Source of the DNA: an uncultured Alphaproteobacteria bacterium
Lineage (GTDB): Bacteria > Pseudomonadota > Alphaproteobacteria > Rs-D84
Reading direction: 5' to 3'
Assembly (NCBI GenBank): GCA_944392595.1
Contig: CALXXD010000001.1
Location: 112,318 to 176,317 of the forward strand
DNA length: 64,000 nucleotides
Shown: positions 45,653-53,655 of the stretch, piece after piece
Layout: every line of letters begins with the position of its first letter
Numbering within the stretch: position 1 is the stretch's first letter
Position numbers and translations under genes: made by a program
Notes under the pieces: model-generated
What the model was told of the DNA's origin: nothing
What the model saw: the letters and a program-made list of their open reading frames with translations, nothing else
The model's database searches: none

Positions 45653-46231
45653 ATGGAAAAAATCAAAAATGTAAAAGAATTTGTTGAAAAATTAGATGCT
45701 GCCAAAAAGGTTAATCCCAAAGATTTGTCGTCTGACCAAGATTTGACGATTGGTATTATGAACTTGATTTCAATCGAAGAACATTTGATGTTTTCAGGTG
45801 CCAAAACCGGCAAACATGAATTTTATGATTTAATCGACGAAGTTCGCGAACAGCGCAAGCAAATGATGCAAAAAATTATTCCTTCGTATGAAGGCGAGGT
45901 TTGGTGCATATCCAAGCATTTGTTGGCTGCGTCTATGCGCTTGTTCGAGGTCGGAACCAAAGCGTTGGCCGCCGGTGATAAAGCGGGCGCATACGATTTA
46001 TTTGACCGTTCGTATGGATTGTATTGCATATTCTGGGGATTGAATATGGGCGGATTGGTTGGCGGTGCAGATGTTAAATGGATTAAAACATCTGCGGCAA
46101 AATCAGACGTAAAAAAAAACGATGAAATCGTTCAAATAACCGATGAAGCCCCGGATGATAACGCGGCCGATGGTAAAATGGCACGGTTGAAACGTTGGGT
46201 AAAAAACGCGGTTAATTGCTGTATAGAGTAG
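45653..46231 (+). CDS. Helical protein of unknown function (192 aa)
   Basis: Start at the ATG preceded by AAAGGGGGC. Mostly alpha-helical and charged (VREQRKQMMQKI ... ISKHLLAASMRLFEVGTKALAAGDKAGAYDLFDRSYGLY), with a basic C-terminus ending CCIE. No signal peptide. The repeat of helices near residues 75-125 resembles a TPR-like or four-helix bundle. 20 bp after the CPIC membrane protein, so same operon. Ends with a strong terminator. Confidence 0.6.
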   Translation: MEKIKNVKEFVEKLDAAKKVNPKDLSSDQDLTIGIMNLISIEEHLMFSGAKTGKHEFYDLIDEVREQRKQMMQKIIPSYEGEVWCISKHLLAASMRLFEVGTKALAAGDKAGAYDLFDRSYGLYCIFWGLNMGGLVGGADVKWIKTSAAKSDVKKNDEIVQITDEAPDDNAADGKMARLKRWVKNAVNCCIE

Positions 46232-46249
46232 GGCGGATGTCTGTTGAAT

Positions 46250-46276
46250 ACACCCCGCGCGGCGGGGTGTTTTTTA
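46250..46276 (+). terminator. Rho-independent terminator
   Basis: 9-bp stem ACACCCCGC / GCGGGGTGT with a 3-nt loop and a T-run. Confidence 0.88.
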
Positions 46277-46279
46277 TTC

Positions 46280-46307
46280 TTGATTTTTAATATATGGCTT
46301 TTATAAT
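46280..46307 (+). promoter_or_regulatory. Promoter of tRNA-Thr
   Basis: TTGATT (46280-46285), 16-bp spacer, TATAAT (46302-46307). Confidence 0.7.
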
Positions 46308-46319
46308 GACAAGTGCAGT

Positions 46320-46393
46320 GCCCTAATAGTCTAGTGGTAAAACACGTCCTTGGTAAGGACGAGTCGCAAGTCCGATTCTTGCTTAGGGCACCA
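46320..46393 (+). tRNA. tRNA-Thr (GGT)
   Basis: 74 nt with encoded CCA; acceptor GCCCTAA/TTAGGGC, anticodon stem GTCC/GGAC with loop TTGGTAA (GGT). Confidence 0.85.
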
Positions 46394-46426
46394 GGAAAGT
46401 TTAACCTTTCGTTCTTTTGTTTTTGT

Positions 46427-46450
46427 CCCGGGGCGTGGCCCTGGGTTTTT
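46427..46450 (+). terminator. Terminator after tRNA-Thr
   Basis: CCCGGGGC / GCCCTGGG (one G-U pair), 3-nt loop, five Ts. Lies just before the T-box leader. Confidence 0.75.
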
Positions 46451-46467
46451 ACTTGATTTTTGTGGCG

Positions 46468-46624
46468 GCTGGGTATAGAATTTTTCTCTGTAATCTTTTG
46501 GGTGCGTCTGCAATGATATGACTGACAACCATGGAGTGGATTAAACCCAGCACAAGTGATAAATCAGGGTGGCACCGCGCAAGGCAAAAATTGCGCCCCT
46601 GAAATACGTCAAAACATGGGTGCC
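46468..46624 (+). promoter_or_regulatory. T-box riboswitch of aspS
   Basis: The 14-nt T-box AGGGTGGCACCGCG (46566-46579) matches the consensus AGGGUGGNACCGCG exactly. It forms the standard antiterminator: CAGGG (46565-46569) pairs with CCCTG (46597-46601), GCGCAA (46577-46582) with TTGCGC (46591-46596), leaving the 7-nt bulge TGGCACC. The variable base C pairs with discriminator G73 of tRNA-Asp, as expected for aspS. Upstream GCTGGGT (46468-46474) can pair with ACCCAGC (46545-46551) to close a compact stem I. GGTGCC (46619-46624) can pair with the bulge segment GGCACC as the alternative fold. The specifier (GAC at 46524-46526 or GAT) is not fixed. Confidence 0.85.
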
Positions 46625-46673
46625 GTTTCCAAATATTTTTGAAAGTCGCGCCCAAAATAAAAAAGGGACCAAA

Positions 46674-48443
46674 ATGTTATCTTTGAAATCTAAATACAGA
46701 ACGCATACCTGTGGCGAATTGAATAAATCAAACGTCGGGGAAACTGTAACTTTGTCGGGATGGGTGCATCGCAAGCGCGACCATGGCGCGTTATTGTTTG
46801 TCGATTTGCGCGATAATTATGGTATTACCCAGTGCGTGTTCGATGGCGGTAATGCAGAAATGGAAAGGGTGCGGCCTGAATCTGTGATTAAAATTACAGG
46901 TAATGTTGTTGCGCGTGATGCGGCGGCCGTTAATGATAAAATACCAACCGGCGAAATCGAAATCCAAGTAACCCAATGGGAAGTTTTAACAAACGCTGAT
47001 GTGTTGCCTTTCCAAGTGTTCGGCGATGACGACAGTGTTGCAGAAGATTTACGTTTGAAATATCGCTATATCGATTTGCGTCGTGATTCATTGCATAACA
47101 ATATTTTAATGCGCAACCGCATGATTAAATTTATTCGCGATAAAATGTGGGACATGGGATTTTCTGAATTCCAAACACCAATTTTAACCGCATCCAGTCC
47201 CGAGGGCGCACGTGACTTTATCGTGCCGTCGCGTAATCATCATGGGATGTTTTATGCTTTGCCCCAGGCGCCACAGCAATTTAAGCAGTTGATTCAGATT
47301 GCTGGGTTTGATCGTTATTTTCAAATTGCGCCTTGTTTCCGCGACGAAGATTTGCGTGCAGACAGATTGCTGGAATTTTATCAGTTGGATTTGGAAATGT
47401 CGTTCGTTGATTTGCCTGATATCCAGGCCGTTGGTAACGAACTGATGCCGAAAATTATTCGGGAATTTGTGCCTGATGCAAAAATATGTCCCGATATTCC
47501 GCATATCCCGTTTGACGATGCTATGTTAAAATATGGTACAGATAAACCCGATTTGCGTAATCCGATTGTTATATCTGATGTGACAGAAATTTTCCGCGGG
47601 TCTGATTTTGGTATCTTTGCCAATGCAATCGAAAGCGGCAGTATCGTTCGTGCGGTACCCGCACCAAACAGTGCAGACAAACCGCGTTCTTGGTTTGATA
47701 AACTGGGTGATTGGGCGGTGAAGGAATTGGGACTGGGCGGATTGGGATATATTATCTTTGCCGATGAAGCCAAAGGTCCAGTTGCGAAAAAATTGGATGC
47801 GGAACGCATTGCAAAACTGCGTGATATTGCGGGGGATAATTCATCGTTGTTCTTTATCTGTGATGCGCCCGATGCCGCAGCCAAAGCCGCCGGTAAGTTA
47901 CGCATCAGATTGGGCGAAGATTTGGGATTGATTGATGAAAAAGAATTCCGTCTGTGCTGGATAGAAGAATTCCCGTTCTTCGAGGCCGACCCAGAATCAC
48001 CCACTGGAATTGCATTTACGCATAATCCGTTTTCGTTCCCGATGGCATCATTGGACGATTTGAAAACAAAAGATCCGTTGTCTATCAAGGCTGCGCAATT
48101 TGATATGGTGTTAAATGGCGCAGAAATTTGCAGTGGTGGATTGCGTAACTTTAATCCAGATGTTATGTTGCGCTGTTTCGAAATTACGGGTTACGATGAT
48201 GAAACTGTTAAGCAAAAATTTGGTGGAATGTACAACGCGTTCCAATACGGCGCACCACCGCACGGTGGATGTGCGTTCGGTTTGGACAGATTGGTGCAAA
48301 TCATGCTGGGCGAGCCGAATTTGCGTTCAGTTGTGTTATTCCCAACCAACCAACGTGGCCAGGATTTAATGATGGGTGCGCCGGGGCCTGTTACAGAAAC
48401 CCAATTGCGCGAAGATCATATCCAGGTTCGCAAGAAAGGATAA
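46674..48443 (+). CDS. aspS: Aspartyl-tRNA synthetase
   Basis: 589 aa from the ATG preceded by AAAAAAGGGACC; the longer open frame upstream overlaps the riboswitch and is not used. Seen: N-terminal OB-fold anticodon-binding domain (VTLSGWVHRKRDHG), class II motif 1 (SEFQTPILTASSPEGARDF), motif 2 (CFRDEDLRADR), a bacterial GAD insertion (about residues 290-410), and motif 3 (GLDRLVQIML). Complete. Whether it is discriminating for Asp or also charges tRNA-Asn cannot be decided here. Confidence 0.96.
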   Translation: MLSLKSKYRTHTCGELNKSNVGETVTLSGWVHRKRDHGALLFVDLRDNYGITQCVFDGGNAEMERVRPESVIKITGNVVARDAAAVNDKIPTGEIEIQVTQWEVLTNADVLPFQVFGDDDSVAEDLRLKYRYIDLRRDSLHNNILMRNRMIKFIRDKMWDMGFSEFQTPILTASSPEGARDFIVPSRNHHGMFYALPQAPQQFKQLIQIAGFDRYFQIAPCFRDEDLRADRLLEFYQLDLEMSFVDLPDIQAVGNELMPKIIREFVPDAKICPDIPHIPFDDAMLKYGTDKPDLRNPIVISDVTEIFRGSDFGIFANAIESGSIVRAVPAPNSADKPRSWFDKLGDWAVKELGLGGLGYIIFADEAKGPVAKKLDAERIAKLRDIAGDNSSLFFICDAPDAAAKAAGKLRIRLGEDLGLIDEKEFRLCWIEEFPFFEADPESPTGIAFTHNPFSFPMASLDDLKTKDPLSIKAAQFDMVLNGAEICSGGLRNFNPDVMLRCFEITGYDDETVKQKFGGMYNAFQYGAPPHGGCAFGLDRLVQIMLGEPNLRSVVLFPTNQRGQDLMMGAPGPVTETQLREDHIQVRKKG

Positions 48444-48450
48444 CCCAAAA

Positions 48451-48478
48451 AAAAGAATCCGATTTTTCGGATTCTTTT
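48451..48478. terminator. Bidirectional terminator (aspS / asmA-like)
   Basis: 12-bp stem AAAAGAATCCGA / TCGGATTCTTTT with a TTTT loop between convergent genes. Confidence 0.9.
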
Positions 48479-48494
48479 TTTGTTTTTATATACA

Positions 48495-50969
48495 TCAGAA
48501 TTTGTTGTGTGTGCGCACAAAATCGCGCATATATGTTGCATCAAAATTCGTCATTATATCTGACAACGAATAATCTCGCGTGCCGTTGGGGTTGATTTGT
48601 AAATCAATTGGCTGGGGGACTGGCGATGTTCCGCGCAGTGTCAAATGCAATTGTCCAGACATCATCCCGTCTGTAATTTCCAGATTGCCGGTTACGTCTG
48701 TGTGGCGCAATTGCAATTCAATTGGTTTCGTTGTTATAAAATCGCCATTGTTATAATCGCCAATTATTCGCATAGTTTTTATTTTTGATTCGCCACCATC
48801 CAATGCGTACGACAGGGCATATTCTGCGTTAAATGTATTAATTTGATTTGCAGATGCAAACAAATCATCAACGCCGATTCCAATCAAGTATCCGCCGTTA
48901 AACGTTAAATCCATATCGCCGTGCAGATTATATTCCAAATCGTTGGCGGTATTGCCAAAAGTGCGCATATTTATTTCAGCCGTTATCATCGTGTCGCGTA
49001 CGTTCAATGGCATTTGTGCGCCCAGTAAATCGCCGTTTGTAACAAATCTGTTTAATTGGGCGAATATACTGTAACGGTTGCCATTGCGTGAGATTGTTGC
49101 CAATAAATTCCCACGTGTGTGGTCTGATATTGAAAAAGTTTGAACGTCTGGTTTTAATGAATATACAAAATTTCTGAATACATTGCCGTTGTATATTAAT
49201 GCGTCTGCTGAAAACGAGACATTTATCGGAAAATCAAATGGTATTGTTATCGGGGCATTCATTAAAAACGATAATTCTTCGTAATTATCAATATAGTTTT
49301 GATTTATAAACGCGTTTAAATCAAATACGTCTGTGCGTAATGTTAAATTATCGCCTGATAATATTCCTTGGAATTTATGGCCCGCCAAACTAATTTCCAT
49401 ATTTGCAACCGTGTCACCGCGGTATGTGCCTGTGATTATGTATTCCAAGTTGTTAAACGCGCGCATATCAATCCCAGGAAACCAATCTTTTATATTTTTT
49501 CCGTATATGTAAAAATGATTATCCGACAGATTTAATTCCCAACGCCCAGACGATGGGACAAATCGCATTATCCCATTGTCCCATGAAAAATCACCAATCG
49601 CACTGCGCATAAATGATGGAATTTGTGTCAGGTTTGGATTTAACCAATACAGTGTTTTATTGTGCGCGAATTTGTATGTCGGGGTGATTTTTTTATTTTC
49701 GATTTTGTATGTGCCGGCAATGTCTGCGAATTCAAAATTTATTTTTCCACGTGGTGCAAATTGCAATAATTTTTTAATTGCAGCGCGACGGTCCGGTGAT
49801 GGTTTTTTGGAATATACCAATAAATCAAATTCGTCCGGTGATACTGAAAAAGAACCGACAAAATCACCGTATGAAAATTTCTGACACGACCAATCGTTTG
49901 GTGTGCCTGAAAATAAACACATGGCATTCGTGCCGTCATACGGCATAGTTATTTGTATATTATACGCGCCGAATTCATTTATTGTGCCGCCTGATATTTT
50001 TATATCATCCGCCACAATTTGATTTATTTTTAATTCATCACTTGTGCCAGTTGCGCGTACAATTACATGTTTGAATTCGCGATTACCAAATTTCATACGG
50101 CCTGAAAAATCCAAATCAAATTGGGTGTTATAAAATATACGCGAAGGTTTTAATAAAAATGACAAGTCATATACTATGTCATGACCGCGCAATTGTACGA
50201 TTTTGTCACCGTTTGGCATAATTGTTATGTTGCCAGAAATGCGTTCCATTTGAATATCTTTGAACGCCCATCCGCGGCCGCCATCCCAATCAAAGTCCAT
50301 AGATACAGAAACAGTTGTATCAATTTTTGGTTCTGAAAAACCGAACCAGCGATTTAATTCGTCCGTTTCCATGGCGATATGGCCACTGACCGCGCCGTTT
50401 GCAAACAAGCGGCCGGTTATTTCCAATTTGTCGTTTTGATTATGTATGTAAAAAACGTCGTTTTGAAAATCTATGTCGTATTTATGATTTTTTGTGCGGA
50501 CTGTGCCAATTAAATGGCCGTTGTCCAATGTTGCATCGATTATTTCAAATTCGCGATTTTTGAATTTGATGTTTGAATTGTTTATTTCCAGCGGCAGATT
50601 AAAATCCTGGGGAATCAGGTTGGATATAGAAATGTTTGCATCATATATCGTTATATCGCCCGACAGTGTTGCATTATCCAGATTAAATATATCCGTTAAT
50701 GGCACAGAAAACATCACAGCCCCGATTTCGCCATTGGTCACAGATACATCATGTGCCACAATTGTTGCACGACCCAACAGACTGAAATGCACGTCGCCAT
50801 TTATTTTCGCAGGAACACCCGTTTGTTCAGATATTGTTTGTTCAATCTTTGGTTTCAGGTTATTCAGTGTTATCATTGGTGGCACGATTACAATCGCCAT
50901 AACAATGACGCCAATGATTGTGACGGATGACCAAAAGATTCTGCGTTTATAGCGGGGTTTTAATGCCAT
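48495..50969 (-). CDS. AsmA family protein
   Basis: 824 aa from the ATG with AAGGGATAAG upstream. An N-terminal membrane helix (about 10-32) is followed by the AsmA opening LNNLKPKIEQTISEQTGVPAKINGDVHFSLLGRATIVAHDVSV (shown in part) and a very long beta-strand-rich periplasmic body, with a C-terminal domain (YNLHGDMDLTFNGGYLIGIGVDDLF) typical of AsmA/TamB-related lipid-transport proteins. Probably helps move phospholipids to the outer membrane. Convergent with aspS, divergent from uvrB. Confidence 0.87.
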   Translation of the reverse strand: MALKPRYKRRIFWSSVTIIGVIVMAIVIVPPMITLNNLKPKIEQTISEQTGVPAKINGDVHFSLLGRATIVAHDVSVTNGEIGAVMFSVPLTDIFNLDNATLSGDITIYDANISISNLIPQDFNLPLEINNSNIKFKNREFEIIDATLDNGHLIGTVRTKNHKYDIDFQNDVFYIHNQNDKLEITGRLFANGAVSGHIAMETDELNRWFGFSEPKIDTTVSVSMDFDWDGGRGWAFKDIQMERISGNITIMPNGDKIVQLRGHDIVYDLSFLLKPSRIFYNTQFDLDFSGRMKFGNREFKHVIVRATGTSDELKINQIVADDIKISGGTINEFGAYNIQITMPYDGTNAMCLFSGTPNDWSCQKFSYGDFVGSFSVSPDEFDLLVYSKKPSPDRRAAIKKLLQFAPRGKINFEFADIAGTYKIENKKITPTYKFAHNKTLYWLNPNLTQIPSFMRSAIGDFSWDNGIMRFVPSSGRWELNLSDNHFYIYGKNIKDWFPGIDMRAFNNLEYIITGTYRGDTVANMEISLAGHKFQGILSGDNLTLRTDVFDLNAFINQNYIDNYEELSFLMNAPITIPFDFPINVSFSADALIYNGNVFRNFVYSLKPDVQTFSISDHTRGNLLATISRNGNRYSIFAQLNRFVTNGDLLGAQMPLNVRDTMITAEINMRTFGNTANDLEYNLHGDMDLTFNGGYLIGIGVDDLFASANQINTFNAEYALSYALDGGESKIKTMRIIGDYNNGDFITTKPIELQLRHTDVTGNLEITDGMMSGQLHLTLRGTSPVPQPIDLQINPNGTRDYSLSDIMTNFDATYMRDFVRTHNKF

Positions 50970-51007
50970 TCCTCTTATCCCTTGTTTTTTCATTATAATG
51001 AATTATA

Positions 51008-53005
51008 TTGTACGTTGTGAATAAAAAAATATTCAATCTTGAAAGTGATTACAAGCCAATGGGTGACCAGCCCCAGGCAATATCTGAATTGGTGGCGGGC
51101 GTACGTGATGGTCGCCGCAGCCAGGTTTTATTGGGTGTGACGGGGTCTGGGAAAACTTTTACCATGGCGAATGTGATTGCCGAACTGGGGCGTCCGGCGT
51201 TGATTATGGCGCCGAATAAAATTTTGGCCGCCCAGTTATATACAGAAATGAAATCTTTTTTTCCGCATAATCATGTTGAATATTTTGTGTCTTATTATGA
51301 TTATTATCAGCCCGAGGCGTACCTGCCAACCACAGATACATATATCGACAAAGACGCATCCATTAACGAACAACTGGACCGCATGCGACACAGCGCGACG
51401 CGCGCAATGTTGGAAGAACGCGATGTGGTTGTTGTGTCGTCTGTGTCGTCGATTTATGGTATGGGTTCGCCTGAACAATATTCTGGGATGAAGTTGGTGT
51501 TGCATACCGGCGACAAGATTGGCATGAATGATGTTATGCATTCTTTGGTCGATATTCAATACAAGCGTAATGATATGGCGTTCGAACGTGGCGATTTTCG
51601 TGTGCGCGGGGATACGTTGGATATATTCCCGTCGCATTCCCAGGACAGGGGATGGAAATTATCTTTCTGGGGGGACGAGATTGAAGAAATATGGGAGTTT
51701 GATACCCTGACCGGTGCCAAGTTGCAAAAATTGGACAGGGTGGCCGTGTATCCAAATACGCACTATGCAACGCCTATGCCGTCAATTTTGCAGGCAATTG
51801 GACAAATCCGCGCTGATTTAGAAGAACGGTTGAAATACTTTCATGATAATATGAAGTATATAGAAGAGCAGCGTTTGCGCGAACGTGTGAATTTTGATAT
51901 AGAAATGATGGAATCAACCGGTACGTGTCGTGGTATTGAAAATTATTCGCGATATTTATCTGGACGCGCGCCGGGACAACCACCACCAACGCTGTTTGAA
52001 TATTTGCCGCGCGATGCGATTTTGTTCGTTGATGAAAGTCATGTGACTGTGCCGCAAATTGGGGCTATGTCACGTGGGGACAGGGCGCGTAAAGAAACTT
52101 TGTCGCAATATGGTTTTCGGTTGCCGGCATGTATCGATAACAGACCGCTGACGTTCGAAGAATGGGATGCGCTGCGGCCGCAAAGTATTTTTGTGTCGGC
52201 CACGCCCGCAGAATGGGAATTAAATCAATCTGGTGGAATAGTGTCCGAGCAAGTTATTCGCCCAACGGGATTGTTGGATCCCGTATGTGAAGTGCGCCCC
52301 ACCGTGCATCAGGTTGATGATTTGCTGGATGAAGTAAAAAAGGTTAATGGGCGCGTGTTGGTTACAACACTGACCAAGAAAATGGCCGAACAATTAACTG
52401 ATTATTTTGTTGAAAATGGCGTGCGCGCGAAATATCTGCACAGCGATATTGAAACGTTGGAGCGTATTGAATTATTACGCGATTTGCGTCTGGGTAAATT
52501 TGATGTTTTGGTTGGTATCAATTTGTTGCGCGAAGGATTGGATGTGCCTGAATGTGAATTGGTTGCAATTATGGATGCCGATAAAGAAGGATTTTTGCGT
52601 TCAACACGATCGCTGATTCAAACAATTGGGCGCGCGGCGCGTAATGCAAATGGGCGTGTGATTTTGTATGCTGATGCAATTACAGATTCTATGCGGGCGG
52701 CATTGGATGAAACGGCGCGGCGTCGTGAAAAGCAGATGGCGTATAACCGCGAGCATAATATTACACCGAAAACTGTAACCAAGGCCGTCTTTGCCGAGGT
52801 TGGTGATAAAAACGAAAAGACCGATAAAAAGCGTAAATTTGTTTATACGCGTGACGGTGTAATGGATGCGGATACTCTGCGCAAAGAAATTAAAAAATTA
52901 ACCAAGCAAATGCGCGATGCAGCCGAAAATCTGGAATTCGAACATGCGGCTGAATTACGTGATGCGATTCATAAAATGGAAGATGATTTGTTGTTGTTGG
53001 AGTAA
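51008..53005 (+). CDS. uvrB: Excinuclease ABC subunit B
   Basis: 665 aa. Damage-verification helicase of nucleotide excision repair. Seen: GDQPQAI, Walker [15 protein letters not shown], the [10 protein letters not shown] beta-hairpin, DESHVT motif II, helicase motifs LREGLDVPE and QTIGRAARN, and a C-terminal UVR domain ([29 protein letters not shown]). The start is uncertain: TTG at 51008 or GTG at 51017, with no Shine-Dalgarno. TATAAT at 50994-50999 would make the message leaderless or nearly so. Confidence 0.95.
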   Translation: MYVVNKKIFNLESDYKPMGDQPQAISELVAGVRDGRRSQVLLGVTGSGKTFTMANVIAELGRPALIMAPNKILAAQLYTEMKSFFPHNHVEYFVSYYDYYQPEAYLPTTDTYIDKDASINEQLDRMRHSATRAMLEERDVVVVSSVSSIYGMGSPEQYSGMKLVLHTGDKIGMNDVMHSLVDIQYKRNDMAFERGDFRVRGDTLDIFPSHSQDRGWKLSFWGDEIEEIWEFDTLTGAKLQKLDRVAVYPNTHYATPMPSILQAIGQIRADLEERLKYFHDNMKYIEEQRLRERVNFDIEMMESTGTCRGIENYSRYLSGRAPGQPPPTLFEYLPRDAILFVDESHVTVPQIGAMSRGDRARKETLSQYGFRLPACIDNRPLTFEEWDALRPQSIFVSATPAEWELNQSGGIVSEQVIRPTGLLDPVCEVRPTVHQVDDLLDEVKKVNGRVLVTTLTKKMAEQLTDYFVENGVRAKYLHSDIETLERIELLRDLRLGKFDVLVGINLLREGLDVPECELVAIMDADKEGFLRSTRSLIQTIGRAARNANGRVILYADAITDSMRAALDETARRREKQMAYNREHNITPKTVTKAVFAEVGDKNEKTDKKRKFVYTRDGVMDADTLRKEIKKLTKQMRDAAENLEFEHAAELRDAIHKMEDDLLLLE

Positions 53006-53008
53006 AAT

Positions 53009-53251
53009 ATGCAAATAAATCGTGATGAAATATTAAACGTCAGCAGTGCGGTGTGCATTTCACAGTTATATAAAAATTGGTATGCGGCCGAATGTATTGT
53101 AAATCGTGGTGGGCGTTTTTTACGTCTGCGATATCCGTACAGAACGCCAAGTGGCGCAATGCAAATGATTTCTTATTTGCAGGGAAAGCGTGTTGATTTT
53201 CCGCGGCCTGATTATCAAATCCAGGTGCATGTTATGAATATGGGGCGATAA
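53009..53251 (+). CDS. Small protein of unknown function (80 aa)
   Basis: Starts 3 bp after uvrB and ends 2 bp before tsaE, so it sits in an operon. Mixed alpha/beta: MQINRDEILNVSSAVCISQL, then RGGRFLRLRYPYRTPSGAM, basic. No recognised family. Tight spacing on both sides supports it as a real gene. Confidence 0.6.
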   Translation: MQINRDEILNVSSAVCISQLYKNWYAAECIVNRGGRFLRLRYPYRTPSGAMQMISYLQGKRVDFPRPDYQIQVHVMNMGR

Positions 53252-53253
53252 AG

Positions 53254-53655
53254 ATGAAAAATTATGAATTAAATAATATTGATGAAACACGTGCGTTCGC
53301 ACGTGAATTTGCAAAAACACTGCATGCGCCTGTATGCGTTGCGTTGCATGGTGATTTGGGAATGGGAAAATCTGAAATCGCGCGTACAATAATTCAAACG
53401 CTGCGTGGGGCGGATACTGTTGTGCCCAGTCCGACTTTTACAATCGTCCAGAATTATGATGGTATATCACATTTTGATCTGTATCGTGTTAATGATAAAT
53501 CTGAATTGGTGGAAATCGGTTTGCCGTATGCGTTGCAGAATGATATTACTTTAATCGAATGGCCCGATATTGCGGCGGATATGTTGCCGGAAAATACGAT
53601 ACACGTATATATAACCGGGGACGGAGATGCGCGTGTTGTCAGTGTTTCTGATTAA
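53254..53655 (+). CDS. tsaE: tRNA threonylcarbamoyladenosine biosynthesis protein TsaE
   Basis: 133 aa. ATPase partner of TsaB/TsaD in making t6A37 on ANN-decoding tRNAs. Seen: Walker A HGDLGMGKSEIAR (about 34-46), SPTFTIVQNY, HFDLYRV and LIEWPD, all TsaE hallmarks. Convergent with and overlapping the ftsA-rpe stop by four bases. Confidence 0.93.
   Translation: MKNYELNNIDETRAFAREFAKTLHAPVCVALHGDLGMGKSEIARTIIQTLRGADTVVPSPTFTIVQNYDGISHFDLYRVNDKSELVEIGLPYALQNDITLIEWPDIAADMLPENTIHVYITGDGDARVVSVSD

Noticed and set aside
46529..46624. Attenuator leader peptide before aspS
   Set aside because: No short frame rich in Asp codons with a ribosome-binding site was found; the T-box explains the leader better.
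46569..46673. N-terminal extension of aspS by 35 codons
   Set aside because: This part lies over the T-box antiterminator and encodes no AspRS-like sequence; a good ribosome-binding site precedes the ATG at 46674.
48115..48595. Frames overlapping the end of aspS
   Set aside because: Shadows of aspS in other frames, with no independent start signals.
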